A stretch of DNA of 30,728 bases, taken from positions 1 through 30,728 of the forward strand of contig JAEXAJ010000129.1 in the NCBI GenBank assembly GCA_023458215.1, in the 5' to 3' direction. Position 1 is the first letter of the stretch; every line of letters begins with the position of its first letter. The stretch comes from Bacteroidota bacterium (GTDB lineage: Bacteria > Bacteroidota > Bacteroidia > Bacteroidales > Bacteroidaceae). Of this stretch, positions 9,801 to 16,340 are shown piece by piece. The notes beneath the pieces are model-generated. The model was not told the DNA's origin. It saw only the letters and a program-made list of their open reading frames with translations, and searched no databases. The position numbers were made by a program, and so were the translations under genes.

Positions 9801-10072
9801 ATAAAAGAGACAACAATTGTAGCTCCCGGCTTAACATTCAAAGTAAAATTACCATTTACATCAGTAATTACACCATTAGTTGTACCCTTTTCTAACACAT
9901 TGGCACCAATAATGGGACCTAACGCATCATTTACAGTACCTGTAATTTTTTTTGTTTGCTGCACAGCTTCAATGACATCGACAGATGCCGCGAAAAGTTG
10001 CGGAGTATAGCCCAAGCTAAAAGCTGAACATACGCCCACAAGCAGCGCTGTTTTTCTGAAATTCAAATTCAT
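6815..10072 (-). CDS. SusC/RagA-family TonB-dependent outer membrane oligosaccharide transporter
   Basis: A 1085-aa protein with a signal peptide (about 1-29). A carboxypeptidase-D-regulatory-like domain follows at about 42-112 (ITGTVND..G..G.NV). Then comes the SusC signature region DEVVVVGYGTMKKSDLSGA (118-136), a plug domain (about 130-270, with LYVIDGV and ILKDASATAIYG), and a large beta-barrel ending in an aromatic residue (GLNVSF). With SusD it imports oligosaccharides across the outer membrane using TonB energy. It is the first gene of a five-gene operon (SusC, SusD, two SGBPs, GH26). The predicted transcript start is near 10,285, giving a leader of about 210 nt. No N-terminal signalling extension is present, so trans-envelope sigma/anti-sigma control is not indicated. 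Confidence 0.96.
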   Translation of the reverse strand: MNLNFRKTALLVGVCSAFSLGYTPQLFAASVDVIEAVQQTKKITGTVNDALGPIIGANVLEKGTTNGVITDVNGNFTLNVKPGATIVVSFIGYVSQEIKITNQTIINVTLKEDSELLDEVVVVGYGTMKKSDLSGASVSMSEDKIKGSVITNLDQSLQGRAAGVTAVTTSGAPGSSSSIRVRGQATINAGAEPLYVIDGVIVQGGGSSGSSFGLGDALGNGSVSTISPLSTINPADIVSMEILKDASATAIYGAQGSNGVVLITTKRGKAGEAKFTYDGMVALQRQTKRLDMMNLREFAGFYNDLASTGQLDESNNYADPSLLGAGTNWQDAVFQTALQHQHQISAQGGTEKIQYYVSASYMDQDGTIIGSNFNRYSFRTNLDAQLKKWLKLGLSATYSSTNDDLKLADSDAGIINYSLQTLPDIPIYDIDGNYATVVREGYTSPNPIALAMMDDILLGRQKLTGNVFFEVTPIKNLTWHAELGYDISSSKGERYKPMIDLGGWKRSKNESNIQKNSSTFWQLKNYVTYNENIKDHHFTAMLGQECWESSYDYTSVFNNGLPSDAVHNPALGTGTPTIGAGFGSSSMASFFTRLTYNYADRYLATYTYRYDGSSNFGPENRWAGFHSFAASWRFSNEKFFEPIKSVVSNGKLRLGWGQTGNSSIGGYKWGTSMSRMPSGLGMGYRPSNIPNTGIKWESQEQWNVGVDLGFFNDRLNLTVDWYKKLSNDMLMPLQLPSYMGTSGNGSSALAAPWGNYGNIENTGWEISLNTHPIVGKFEWDSDFQISFNKNKLKGLAGTANAQIVGYGQWTDVVSVSGVGESLYNFYGYVCDGVYKDLEDLKNSPKPAKYPANGVFNRSNTVWVGDVKYKDISGPDGKPDGVIDEYDKTNIGSPMPKFTFGWTNTFRYQNFDLSIFINGSYGNKVYNYLGMKLTHMNSGWTNQLNSIGNRAQLVPIDANKVYADGSHWYDDVTNVTVANPGTSTPRASIQDPNDNDRISDRYIEDGSYIRIKNISLGYTFPKKMIKNIGIENLRMYVNIQNLLTITGYSGYDPEIGASTASTNVYGLDNGRYPSPTVYSFGLNVSF

Positions 10073-10290
10073 ACTTGTATTTTTCTTAGATTAATGGATT
10101 GGCATTGCCTAATGACAACTACCGTTTTATTCATAAGGTTAAACTATCTTTTTGGAAACAAAATAGACCTTATTTAAAAGGGGGTTAGTACAACACAGAA
10201 TAGGCTTTTTTCTTTCCCATAGGCACTTTTCATTTCATTAATGGTTAAACATTTATAGTATTCTTATAATCTATATTCCCTTGAGTCAGA
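10073..10290 (-). promoter_or_regulatory. Long 5' leader of the SusC operon
   Basis: About 210 nt between the predicted transcription start and the SusC start codon. ATAAGGT (10133-10139) and ACCTTAT (10167-10173) can form a 7-bp stem. The rest is AT-rich with no coding potential I can support. Long leaders are common on susC-like genes and can host post-transcriptional control, but I see no antisense promoter here. Confidence 0.35.
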
Positions 10291-10338
10291 CAAAAGTAGA
10301 ATAATAAAACAGTTTATACAGACACTATTTTATCATAT
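10291..10338 (-). promoter_or_regulatory. SusC operon promoter with PUL operator
   Basis: The minus-strand -7 element is TACTTTTG (CAAAAGTA at 10291-10298). Exactly 24 nt upstream is the operator 12-mer CACTATTTTATC (10323-10334). Compared without gaps with the CE7 promoter, the block 10316-10338 matches at 20 of 23 positions (12747-12769). There is no TTTG at the usual -33 spacing, so transcription probably needs an activator. The AraC-family protein encoded at 12764-13651 is the obvious candidate. Confidence 0.7.
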
Positions 10339-10365
10339 AATGATACTTGCTTAAAACTTAAGCAA
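10331..10365. repeat. Two adjacent perfect palindromes upstream of the SusC promoter
   Basis: TATCAT-ATA-ATGATA (10331-10345, 6-bp arms) partly overlaps the operator. It is followed at once by TTGCTTAA-AAC-TTAAGCAA (10347-10365, 8-bp arms). On the minus strand neither is followed by a T-run, so they are poor terminators for the upstream GH5 gene. Their place directly upstream of an activator-type promoter favours protein binding sites. Confidence 0.45.
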
Positions 10366-10424
10366 AAAGTACATTAAATTCTTGTTATACGTAATAATTA
10401 TTTAAATAAACAGATAGAAAAGGA

Positions 10425-11405
10425 TTACTTTTTCATCAATTCTTCACGGACAATTTGTCCCCATTCTTTTAAATCTTCCTTCTTCCAATTTCCTTCGGAA
10501 GCTGCTGACGGATATAGCATAGAACAAGTCTCATCTTTATCCGATACGGACCATGCCACCCAACTGATAGAATGTTGCTGCATCCAATCGAGCCATTTGC
10601 TCCATTCTTCTTTATTGATAGCACCGTCACCGGATGCTTCCATACCTGCACACTCTGATACAAACAAAGGCAATCCTTTGCTTAACGCATAATCAGCACG
10701 GTCGCGCAAATATTGTTTGTGGGTATTAGCATAAAAATGAAGTGTGTACATTACATTATGAACTCCTGTAATTGGGGAATCAGCTGCCAGATGTATATCC
10801 TGATCCCAGTGAGGAGTACCTACTAAGATAACCGCATCCGGTTCTATAGACCGTATGGTCTTGATAATTTCTACGGAATAAGCTTTCACCTCTTCCCAAC
10901 TATCTTCTACCGGTTCATTGAATATCTCATAAATCACATTGGGAACACCTTTATAGCGAGTAGCCATCCGGGTAAAGAATTCTTTCGCTTCATTCAGACG
11001 CAGATTGTGGCTATGCCAGTCAATAATAGCATAAACATCATTTTCGATAGCAGCGTCAACAACTTTCGTAACACACTCTATACCGAATTCCGGTTTATAT
11101 ACATAGCAAGCACTATCCAAATCTACTCCCATAGAAGCACGGAGCACCTGCGCTCCCCACTCCTTGGCCAGATAAGCGGCAGAAGAAGCGTTATAGAAAC
11201 GAGGCCAAAATTGATGCCAACCGTAGCTGACACCACGCAGCATCACCGTATCTCCCTCGCTATTCATCAACTGCGTACCACTGACTTTCAGAGCTGGTAA
11301 AGCTTTTTTCGTATCATTACTTTTAGACGAACGTATACTACATCCTGCTACCATTGCCATGCAACAAAGCACTAACACAACACTCAATATCTTTTTCATT
11401 TTCAT
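10425..11405 (-). CDS. GH5 endo-glycanase lipoprotein (cellulase/mannanase-type)
   Basis: A 326-aa lipoprotein (lipobox M-V-A-G-C, Cys22) that is nearly all GH5 catalytic domain, resembling the GH5_2 group. Typical motifs are VMLRGVSYGWHQFW, IIDWHSH, VIYEIFNEP with proposed acid/base Glu164, TLHFYANTHK, and FVSECAG with proposed nucleophile Glu251. The Cys after the nucleophile replaces the Trp often found in GH5_2 (SEWG). The family cuts beta-1,4-glucans, and in this context glucomannan is a plausible target. It starts 8 nt after the CE7 stop, so both are read from the CE7 promoter. It is likely surface- or periplasm-facing in the outer membrane. Confidence 0.88.
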   Translation of the reverse strand: MKMKKILSVVLVLCCMAMVAGCSIRSSKSNDTKKALPALKVSGTQLMNSEGDTVMLRGVSYGWHQFWPRFYNASSAAYLAKEWGAQVLRASMGVDLDSACYVYKPEFGIECVTKVVDAAIENDVYAIIDWHSHNLRLNEAKEFFTRMATRYKGVPNVIYEIFNEPVEDSWEEVKAYSVEIIKTIRSIEPDAVILVGTPHWDQDIHLAADSPITGVHNVMYTLHFYANTHKQYLRDRADYALSKGLPLFVSECAGMEASGDGAINKEEWSKWLDWMQQHSISWVAWSVSDKDETCSMLYPSAASEGNWKKEDLKEWGQIVREELMKK

Positions 11406-11413
11406 TTCAGCTT

Positions 11414-12694
11414 TTAATTAATTCCTAATTGTCCTCTCAGCCATTCCAGCCATTCATCCCATTGCTCCTGATACCAATAATGTCCGGTTTCCAAGTAAGG
11501 GTGAAGTTCTTTCGGAGCGCTGATTGCATTATATGCCGCATACATAGAAGTAGGCGGGCAGACATCGTCGTTATACCCCCAACTGAACCAGCCGGGCACA
11601 TTCAGGCAACGGGCAAAGTTTGCCGTATCATAATAACGGATCGTTTTCAATTCTTTCTCATTCGGCGCACCGTAATAGTAGAAATAATGAGGCCAACCAC
11701 AAGCACGTTTCTTAAAGAATGCCTCATGATCGCATAAAGCCGGATGAACAGCCGCAAAGAATGTGACACGAGGATCGAGAGCCGCGGTTATTACGGAGAG
11801 CGCCCCACCTTGACTGGAACCTGTCACGCCCAATGCTTTCCCATTATATTGTGGGAGCGAGCAAATAAAATCCACAGCCCGCAACGCTCCTACAATAACA
11901 CGATTATAATAGAAAGCATCCTGATTGTCGCGGCCGAAAGTCCAGTAATTACCCAACGCTCCGGCAGCCAAAGCATCATATACAGATTGTTGCATAGTAA
12001 CAGGAATACCATGAATTCCCACTTCCAGCGTTATCACTTTTCCCGGAGCTGTATAAGTATCTCCTGAATACGGACGAACACCTGCACCGGGTACCCGAAG
12101 CAAGGCCGGATATTTTCCTTCAGCCTTCGGTACACTCAAAATACCGTAAAAACGGCCACCCCATGCTTTTGTCTGGAAACTAACCTGATATACATTATCC
12201 GTCTCCGTACAACGTTCGGGAAGCAAGGTCATGGTAGGATTTAATGGAGTAGTGCGCGCCTTCCTCAATGTTTCCGCCCAATACTCACGAAAATCTGTGG
12301 GAAGTTGGGTAACCGGTTGCAACTGTTCGGGAGCATAGGCAGAGGTAGCCACACCTTCGTAAGTACGTCCGTCCACCTGCGCTTTGACCTTACAACGCAG
12401 AAAGCCGGGTGTTTTCATTGTGCCTTGCACCTTCAGACTACCCTCTTTTAAGACGATTCCCTTCTTTGTTTCAGTAGGATACATTTCCGGTCCCAGTTCA
12501 TAATCAATAGTCACACCCGGTAGCAGATTCTGCGCCTTCCATACTTGAATGGTGAACGTAGATTTCTCATTCAGACCATATACCCAATCCGCACGATCGG
12601 GAGATACTACTACGCGGATTTCATTACCACGCACCTGTGCCGAAGCAGTGAGCACATACAATAAAACAACCAATAAAAGAGTCACATTCTTCAT
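11414..12694 (-). CDS. CE7-family acetyl esterase (AXE1-type polysaccharide deacetylase)
   Basis: A 426-aa secreted alpha/beta hydrolase with a non-lipid signal peptide (MKNVTLLLVVLLYVLTASAQ), an N-terminal beta-rich domain (about 25-120) and an acetyl xylan esterase catalytic domain. The nucleophile serine is Ser294 in GSSQGG; the catalytic acid is Asp376 or Asp377 in WGYNDDVCPP; the histidine is His405 in ETGHYW. It removes O-acetyl groups from oligosaccharides, probably in the periplasm, so that the glycosidases can act. A longer start at 12,724 exists but falls inside the -7 element (12,722-12,729), so translation must begin at 12,694, leaving a leader of about 20 nt. It is followed 8 nt later by GH5. 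Confidence 0.88.
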   Translation of the reverse strand: MKNVTLLLVVLLYVLTASAQVRGNEIRVVVSPDRADWVYGLNEKSTFTIQVWKAQNLLPGVTIDYELGPEMYPTETKKGIVLKEGSLKVQGTMKTPGFLRCKVKAQVDGRTYEGVATSAYAPEQLQPVTQLPTDFREYWAETLRKARTTPLNPTMTLLPERCTETDNVYQVSFQTKAWGGRFYGILSVPKAEGKYPALLRVPGAGVRPYSGDTYTAPGKVITLEVGIHGIPVTMQQSVYDALAAGALGNYWTFGRDNQDAFYYNRVIVGALRAVDFICSLPQYNGKALGVTGSSQGGALSVITAALDPRVTFFAAVHPALCDHEAFFKKRACGWPHYFYYYGAPNEKELKTIRYYDTANFARCLNVPGWFSWGYNDDVCPPTSMYAAYNAISAPKELHPYLETGHYWYQEQWDEWLEWLRGQLGIN

Positions 12695-12721
12695 AGTATA
12701 AAACAGATTATTTATGGTTTG

Positions 12722-12781
12722 CAAATATAAGCCACTTGAGCTAAGAATACTGATACTATATTATCATATCACTATCTTCTT
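12722..12781 (-). promoter_or_regulatory. CE7-GH5 promoter with tandem PUL operator
   Basis: The minus-strand -7 element is TATATTTG (CAAATATA at 12722-12729). The operator TACTATATTATC is at 12754-12765, 24 nt away. A second, weaker copy, CACTATCTTCTT, is at 12770-12781, giving a 16-bp direct repeat as in P1. No -33 TTTG is present. The operator overlaps the last codons and stop of the araC-type gene (stop codon 12764-12766), so regulator gene and target site are physically interleaved. Confidence 0.7.
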
Positions 12782-13651
12782 TTTTCTATAATTCTCACGA
12801 AATTCCTTCGGTGAACATTCTTTCTTTCGCTTGAACATCCGATTGAAATTAGATAGATTATTGAATCCGCAATCGTAGCATATCTCGGCAATGGTACGGG
12901 TAGAATCCACCAAAAGGCGGGTGGCAAATCCTAAACGGATATCAATTATGTAATCGGAAAGCGTCTTACCCGTACGCAACCGGAAAAAACGGCTGAAAGA
13001 CACAGGCGTCATACCCACCATATCCGCTAAAGCAGTCAAACGGATATCTTCCTGATAATGCTCCGCAATATATTTTTGTACCTTCTGTACACGGCGACTA
13101 TCCGAGAACGTTTCAATCTTCGCAAAAGAAGAAGTGGATAGTACGCGAACATCATCATACAAGGAGAGTTCATAGAGAATACGCATGAAATTCATTACCG
13201 CATAAAAGCCCTCTTTCTGGGAAGCAAGTTCATCCAGCCAATTATATACTTTCATTATAGCTTGTATCGGGAAACTCAGTCCGCACTGTGCACGTTCCAG
13301 CATCCGGTGAATACTATCGAACTGGTTTTTGTTGACCAAACTTCCTGAAAACAAGTCAGGTGAGAACTGGATAGTAATTTCCCGAATGTCCTTGGAAGTG
13401 CATTCATGCTGTTCCCAAACATGTTCCAGCTCCTTGCCCGTAATCAATACCAGATCATAATCACCGATTATTTCAGAAGAATCGCCCACTATACGGCGCA
13501 CCCCGGAGGAATGTTCGGTAAAGTTCAGTTCATATTCGGCATGGCAGTGAATGGGATAAGTAAACTCTGTTTTGTGGCGATCGGCAATATAGAAGCAATC
13601 ACGATCCGACAAAGGGGTTATCTCCCTCATTATATATTTATTGTTCTCCAT
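12764..13651 (-). CDS. AraC-family transcriptional regulator with N-terminal cupin sensor
   Basis: A 295-aa protein. The N-terminal half is an AraC-type cupin ligand-binding domain (about 25-100, with PIHCHAEYELNF and an ITGKELEHVW strand). The C-terminal third is the two-helix-turn-helix AraC DNA-binding domain: first HTH about 203-224 (LTALADMVGMTPVSFSRFFR), second about 252-275 (TIAEICYDCGFNNLSNFNRMFK), followed by the family ending SPKEFRENYR. It has no membrane segment or receiver domain, so it should sense a cytoplasmic sugar. It sits in the middle of the PUL with its own promoter, and is the likely protein that reads the operator shared by four promoters around it. The substrate is unknown. 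Confidence 0.92.
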   Translation of the reverse strand: MENNKYIMREITPLSDRDCFYIADRHKTEFTYPIHCHAEYELNFTEHSSGVRRIVGDSSEIIGDYDLVLITGKELEHVWEQHECTSKDIREITIQFSPDLFSGSLVNKNQFDSIHRMLERAQCGLSFPIQAIMKVYNWLDELASQKEGFYAVMNFMRILYELSLYDDVRVLSTSSFAKIETFSDSRRVQKVQKYIAEHYQEDIRLTALADMVGMTPVSFSRFFRLRTGKTLSDYIIDIRLGFATRLLVDSTRTIAEICYDCGFNNLSNFNRMFKRKKECSPKEFRENYRKKKIVI

Positions 13652-13679
13652 GGTAATTGGTTAAGAAAGTATCATGTCG

Positions 13680-13687
13680 CAAATATA
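13680..13687 (-). promoter_or_regulatory. Promoter -7 element of the AraC-family gene
   Basis: CAAATATA on the plus strand, i.e. TATATTTG on the minus strand, about 28 nt upstream of the start codon. It has the same sequence as the CE7 -7 element. Only a poor operator match (8 of 12, shifted by 1 nt, 13713-13724) lies upstream, so autoregulation is not supported. Confidence 0.55.
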
Positions 13688-13831
13688 GCCATTCTTTTTA
13701 ATCCCGACATGGTACCATTTGTTTCTATTAAGGGTAACAATTGTCACCTATATGATTCTCCTACGGCAAAGGGATTACTACCTAAGAGATAGATCCCTTC
13801 TTCTTAGCGGCAGAAGCACTTCTTGATACTG

Positions 13832-13898
13832 TGCACAAGATGGCATCTCATGCTACACAAGATGGCATCTTGTACAACATAAGATGCCATCTTGTGCA
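13832..13898. repeat. Triple-unit palindromic repeat with long stem, after the GH2 gene
   Basis: The 14-mer ACAAGATGGCATCT occurs directly at 13835-13848 and 13857-13870 and inverted at 13882-13895. The outer copies form a perfect 17-bp stem (13832-13848 with 13882-13898). The middle copy is itself near-palindromic (ACAAGATG-G-CATCTTGT, 13857-13873). It begins only 3 nt past the GH2 stop codon. It may act as transcript terminator or 3' stabiliser for the GH3-GH2 unit, although no U-run follows. It resembles a REP-type intergenic repeat. Confidence 0.65.
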
Positions 13899-13901
13899 TG
13901 C

Positions 13902-16340
13902 TCACTTACCGACCTTCAGATGATAGGTAGTAGGGGGCAAGGTATCAGCCCCTATTGTTAGAGTTGCTTCACCTACTTCTCCATTACTTTGAAGCAAGAC
14001 TTGGGCAAGACCATTGAAAGCCTTCACCCGGTAAGTACGAGTATGGGTATCAGTAGGACGTTCAGTAGCCTGATAAGCCGGATCACCGTTTCCTACACCA
14101 AGAATACGGACGGGACCGGAAACGGTTAACGTTAAGTCATTACAAGCAGTAGGTACAAAACGCTTCTTCTTATCTTGCAATTCTACGCGCACAACGGCGA
14201 CATCACGATGATCCGCCTGAATAGTGGAGCGATCTCCGGTAAGGGAAATCAAAGCAGGCGCACCGGTTGTTTCCACAGTCTGCGTAAGAGCGCGCTTTCC
14301 ATTCTTATAACCTACGGCTTTCACTGCACCGGGCTGATAAACGGTTTCCCAAGAGAGGTGTCCGTTATGAGGCATCGGTTTGCGTCCCAGATTCTTTCCA
14401 TTGACGGTTAGTTCCACTTCATCGCAGTTACTATATACCCAAACGCTGACGCTATCTCCTTCGTGACCTTGCAGATTCCAATGAGGAAGGATGTGGAGAA
14501 CAGGCTCGTTCGTCCACCAAGACTTCAGATAATAAGCCTCATCTTTGGGGAAACCGCAATAATCGAGAATACCGAATTGCGAACCGGTAGCGGGAAACTT
14601 CATCGGATTGGGTTCGCCGCGGTAGTCGAAACCGGTCCAGTAGAAAAGTCCGGCAAGGTAAGGACGTTCATCGTAGAACTTCCACCCACGCTCAATGCAG
14701 TTCAGCAGACTGTCCGGACCGTTCGGTTTACGGTTATGCGCCACCATGTGTCCTAGGTTGGTAGCGTCGAAATAAACGCCCCGAGTTCCACAACCTGTAG
14801 TTTCTTCCGAACCCAGCGCACAGCGTTGCGGATAATCTTTGCGATGTTTCTCCACGGGGTTTTGAAGAATGTAATTATAGCCGGCCACGTCTGCCGGAAT
14901 CAAGATAGCAGGTCCACCGCTCGAAGCAACGCTCATCGGGCGGGTGGGGTCGTAGCGATGGCAATAATCGCGCATGGTAGCAGCAATACGAGTTCCGCTT
15001 TCACTCCATTCTATTCCCCACTCTTCGTTGCCGGCACTCCAAAGGATGACGGAAGGGTGGTTACGATCACGTTTTATCATGCGGTTCAACAGTTCCATGT
15101 GTTCACGGTTAACTCCTGTCAGGCGGTTTTCTTCGATAACAAGGATACCTTCACGGTCGCAGGCATCGAGCATTTCAGGGGTCATGGGATTGTGGGAAGA
15201 ACGGTAGGCATTGCAACCGAAAGATTTCAACTGTTTCAGACGATATACCTGTAGGGCATCGGGAATACCGGCACCCACACCGGGATGATCTTGGTGCATA
15301 TTAACGCCTTTCAGTTTCAGGGGTTTCCCGTTAAGGAAGAAGCCCTTGTCGGCATCGAAGCGGATGTGCCGAATTCCAATCGGAGTTGTCACAACATCCA
15401 CCTGCTTGCCGTTCTGCCGGATACTTGTCTCCATTTTATAAAGATAAGGGGTTTCCGGACTCCAAAGATGCGGATTCAGAAGCTTGGTATGAACCTTTAC
15501 CGTACGCGATTCCTGAGGGAGCAAGTCTATAGGCTCTGTTGACTTATCCTCCATTTGCACTTGTCCGGATGCATCCAGCAAGCGACACCATACTTCACCG
15601 GAAACAGGTTCATTCCCCGAGTTCTTCATCTCAACTTCGGTCACCAGCAACACCTTTTCAAAAGGTTCTTCCATACGAGAAGAAACAAAGACGCCGAAAG
15701 GAGCCACATGCAACGGAGCCATCTTGTTCAGCCAGACGTGGCGATAAATACCGGCACCTTCGTAAAACCAGCCTTCTTCCAGTGTAGCATCCGCACGGAC
15801 GGTTATCAGATTCTCGCCGCCATAGTTCAGATATTCGGAAATGTCATACACTTGGGTGGCATAACCGCTGGGCTCATGCCCCAAATAGAAACCGTTTACC
15901 CAAATACGGGCATCGCGGAAGATGCCATCAAACTGAAGGGATAAGTGTTTGCCTGCATCTTCCTGAGGAAGAGTGAAAGTCTTTCTATACCACCCTACAC
16001 TGGTTTCAGGATACTGATAACCTACTGTTTTATAGCCATGGCTATGGCTCGCCTTGGCATCAAAAGGCAAATCCACTACCCAGTCGTGAGGCAGATTCAC
16101 TCTTTTCCAACCAGAAGCGTCAAACTTCATAGAGTAAGGGCCGGTATTATGCACAGAGGCGGCTTTGGTCAGATAATTGAAGTATTCCGTACCGCAACCA
16201 AAGTCTTTTTCGGGTGAAGAGGCATTGCCGAAAGCGAACTGCCAGTCATCGTCAAACAAGATTCGTTCCCGGACTGATTGTCCTAGAGAAGGAAGCAGCA
16301 CCCCTAGGAGTGCTGCACATATCAATACCAATCTTTTCAT
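13902..16340 (-). CDS. GH2 beta-galactosidase-type glycosidase, periplasmic
   Basis: An 812-aa protein with a cleavable signal peptide (about 1-20). Domains in order: GH2 sugar-binding jelly roll (about 25-205, WVNGFYLGHEPSGY), Ig-like domain (about 210-320), TIM barrel (about 325-600), a DUF4982-like domain (about 610-680) and a C-terminal GH2 Ig-like domain (about 695-805). The acid/base is Glu439 in WSAGNEEW and the proposed nucleophile is Glu512 in ALGSEETTG. The order is that of Bacteroides PUL beta-galactosidases, but GH2 also holds beta-mannosidases and glucuronidases, so specificity is inferred. Its ATG overlaps the GH3 stop codon by 4 nt, indicating translational coupling. It would remove non-reducing beta-linked sugars from imported oligosaccharides. 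Confidence 0.88.
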   Translation of the reverse strand: MKRLVLICAALLGVLLPSLGQSVRERILFDDDWQFAFGNASSPEKDFGCGTEYFNYLTKAASVHNTGPYSMKFDASGWKRVNLPHDWVVDLPFDAKASHSHGYKTVGYQYPETSVGWYRKTFTLPQEDAGKHLSLQFDGIFRDARIWVNGFYLGHEPSGYATQVYDISEYLNYGGENLITVRADATLEEGWFYEGAGIYRHVWLNKMAPLHVAPFGVFVSSRMEEPFEKVLLVTEVEMKNSGNEPVSGEVWCRLLDASGQVQMEDKSTEPIDLLPQESRTVKVHTKLLNPHLWSPETPYLYKMETSIRQNGKQVDVVTTPIGIRHIRFDADKGFFLNGKPLKLKGVNMHQDHPGVGAGIPDALQVYRLKQLKSFGCNAYRSSHNPMTPEMLDACDREGILVIEENRLTGVNREHMELLNRMIKRDRNHPSVILWSAGNEEWGIEWSESGTRIAATMRDYCHRYDPTRPMSVASSGGPAILIPADVAGYNYILQNPVEKHRKDYPQRCALGSEETTGCGTRGVYFDATNLGHMVAHNRKPNGPDSLLNCIERGWKFYDERPYLAGLFYWTGFDYRGEPNPMKFPATGSQFGILDYCGFPKDEAYYLKSWWTNEPVLHILPHWNLQGHEGDSVSVWVYSNCDEVELTVNGKNLGRKPMPHNGHLSWETVYQPGAVKAVGYKNGKRALTQTVETTGAPALISLTGDRSTIQADHRDVAVVRVELQDKKKRFVPTACNDLTLTVSGPVRILGVGNGDPAYQATERPTDTHTRTYRVKAFNGLAQVLLQSNGEVGEATLTIGADTLPPTTYHLKVGK

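Noticed and set aside
10347..10365. Palindrome as Rho-independent terminator of the CE7-GH5 unit
   Set aside because: No T-run follows on the minus strand, and it lies against the SusC operator, so a binding site is more likely.
12695..12724. Ten-residue longer start for the CE7 esterase
   Set aside because: The upstream ATG lies in the TATATTTG -7 element of the gene's own promoter, and the signal peptide begins cleanly at the internal Met (12,694).
13713..13724. Possible fifth PUL operator at the AraC-family gene's own promoter
   Set aside because: Only 8 of 12 positions match and it is shifted by 1 nt from the register kept at the other four promoters.
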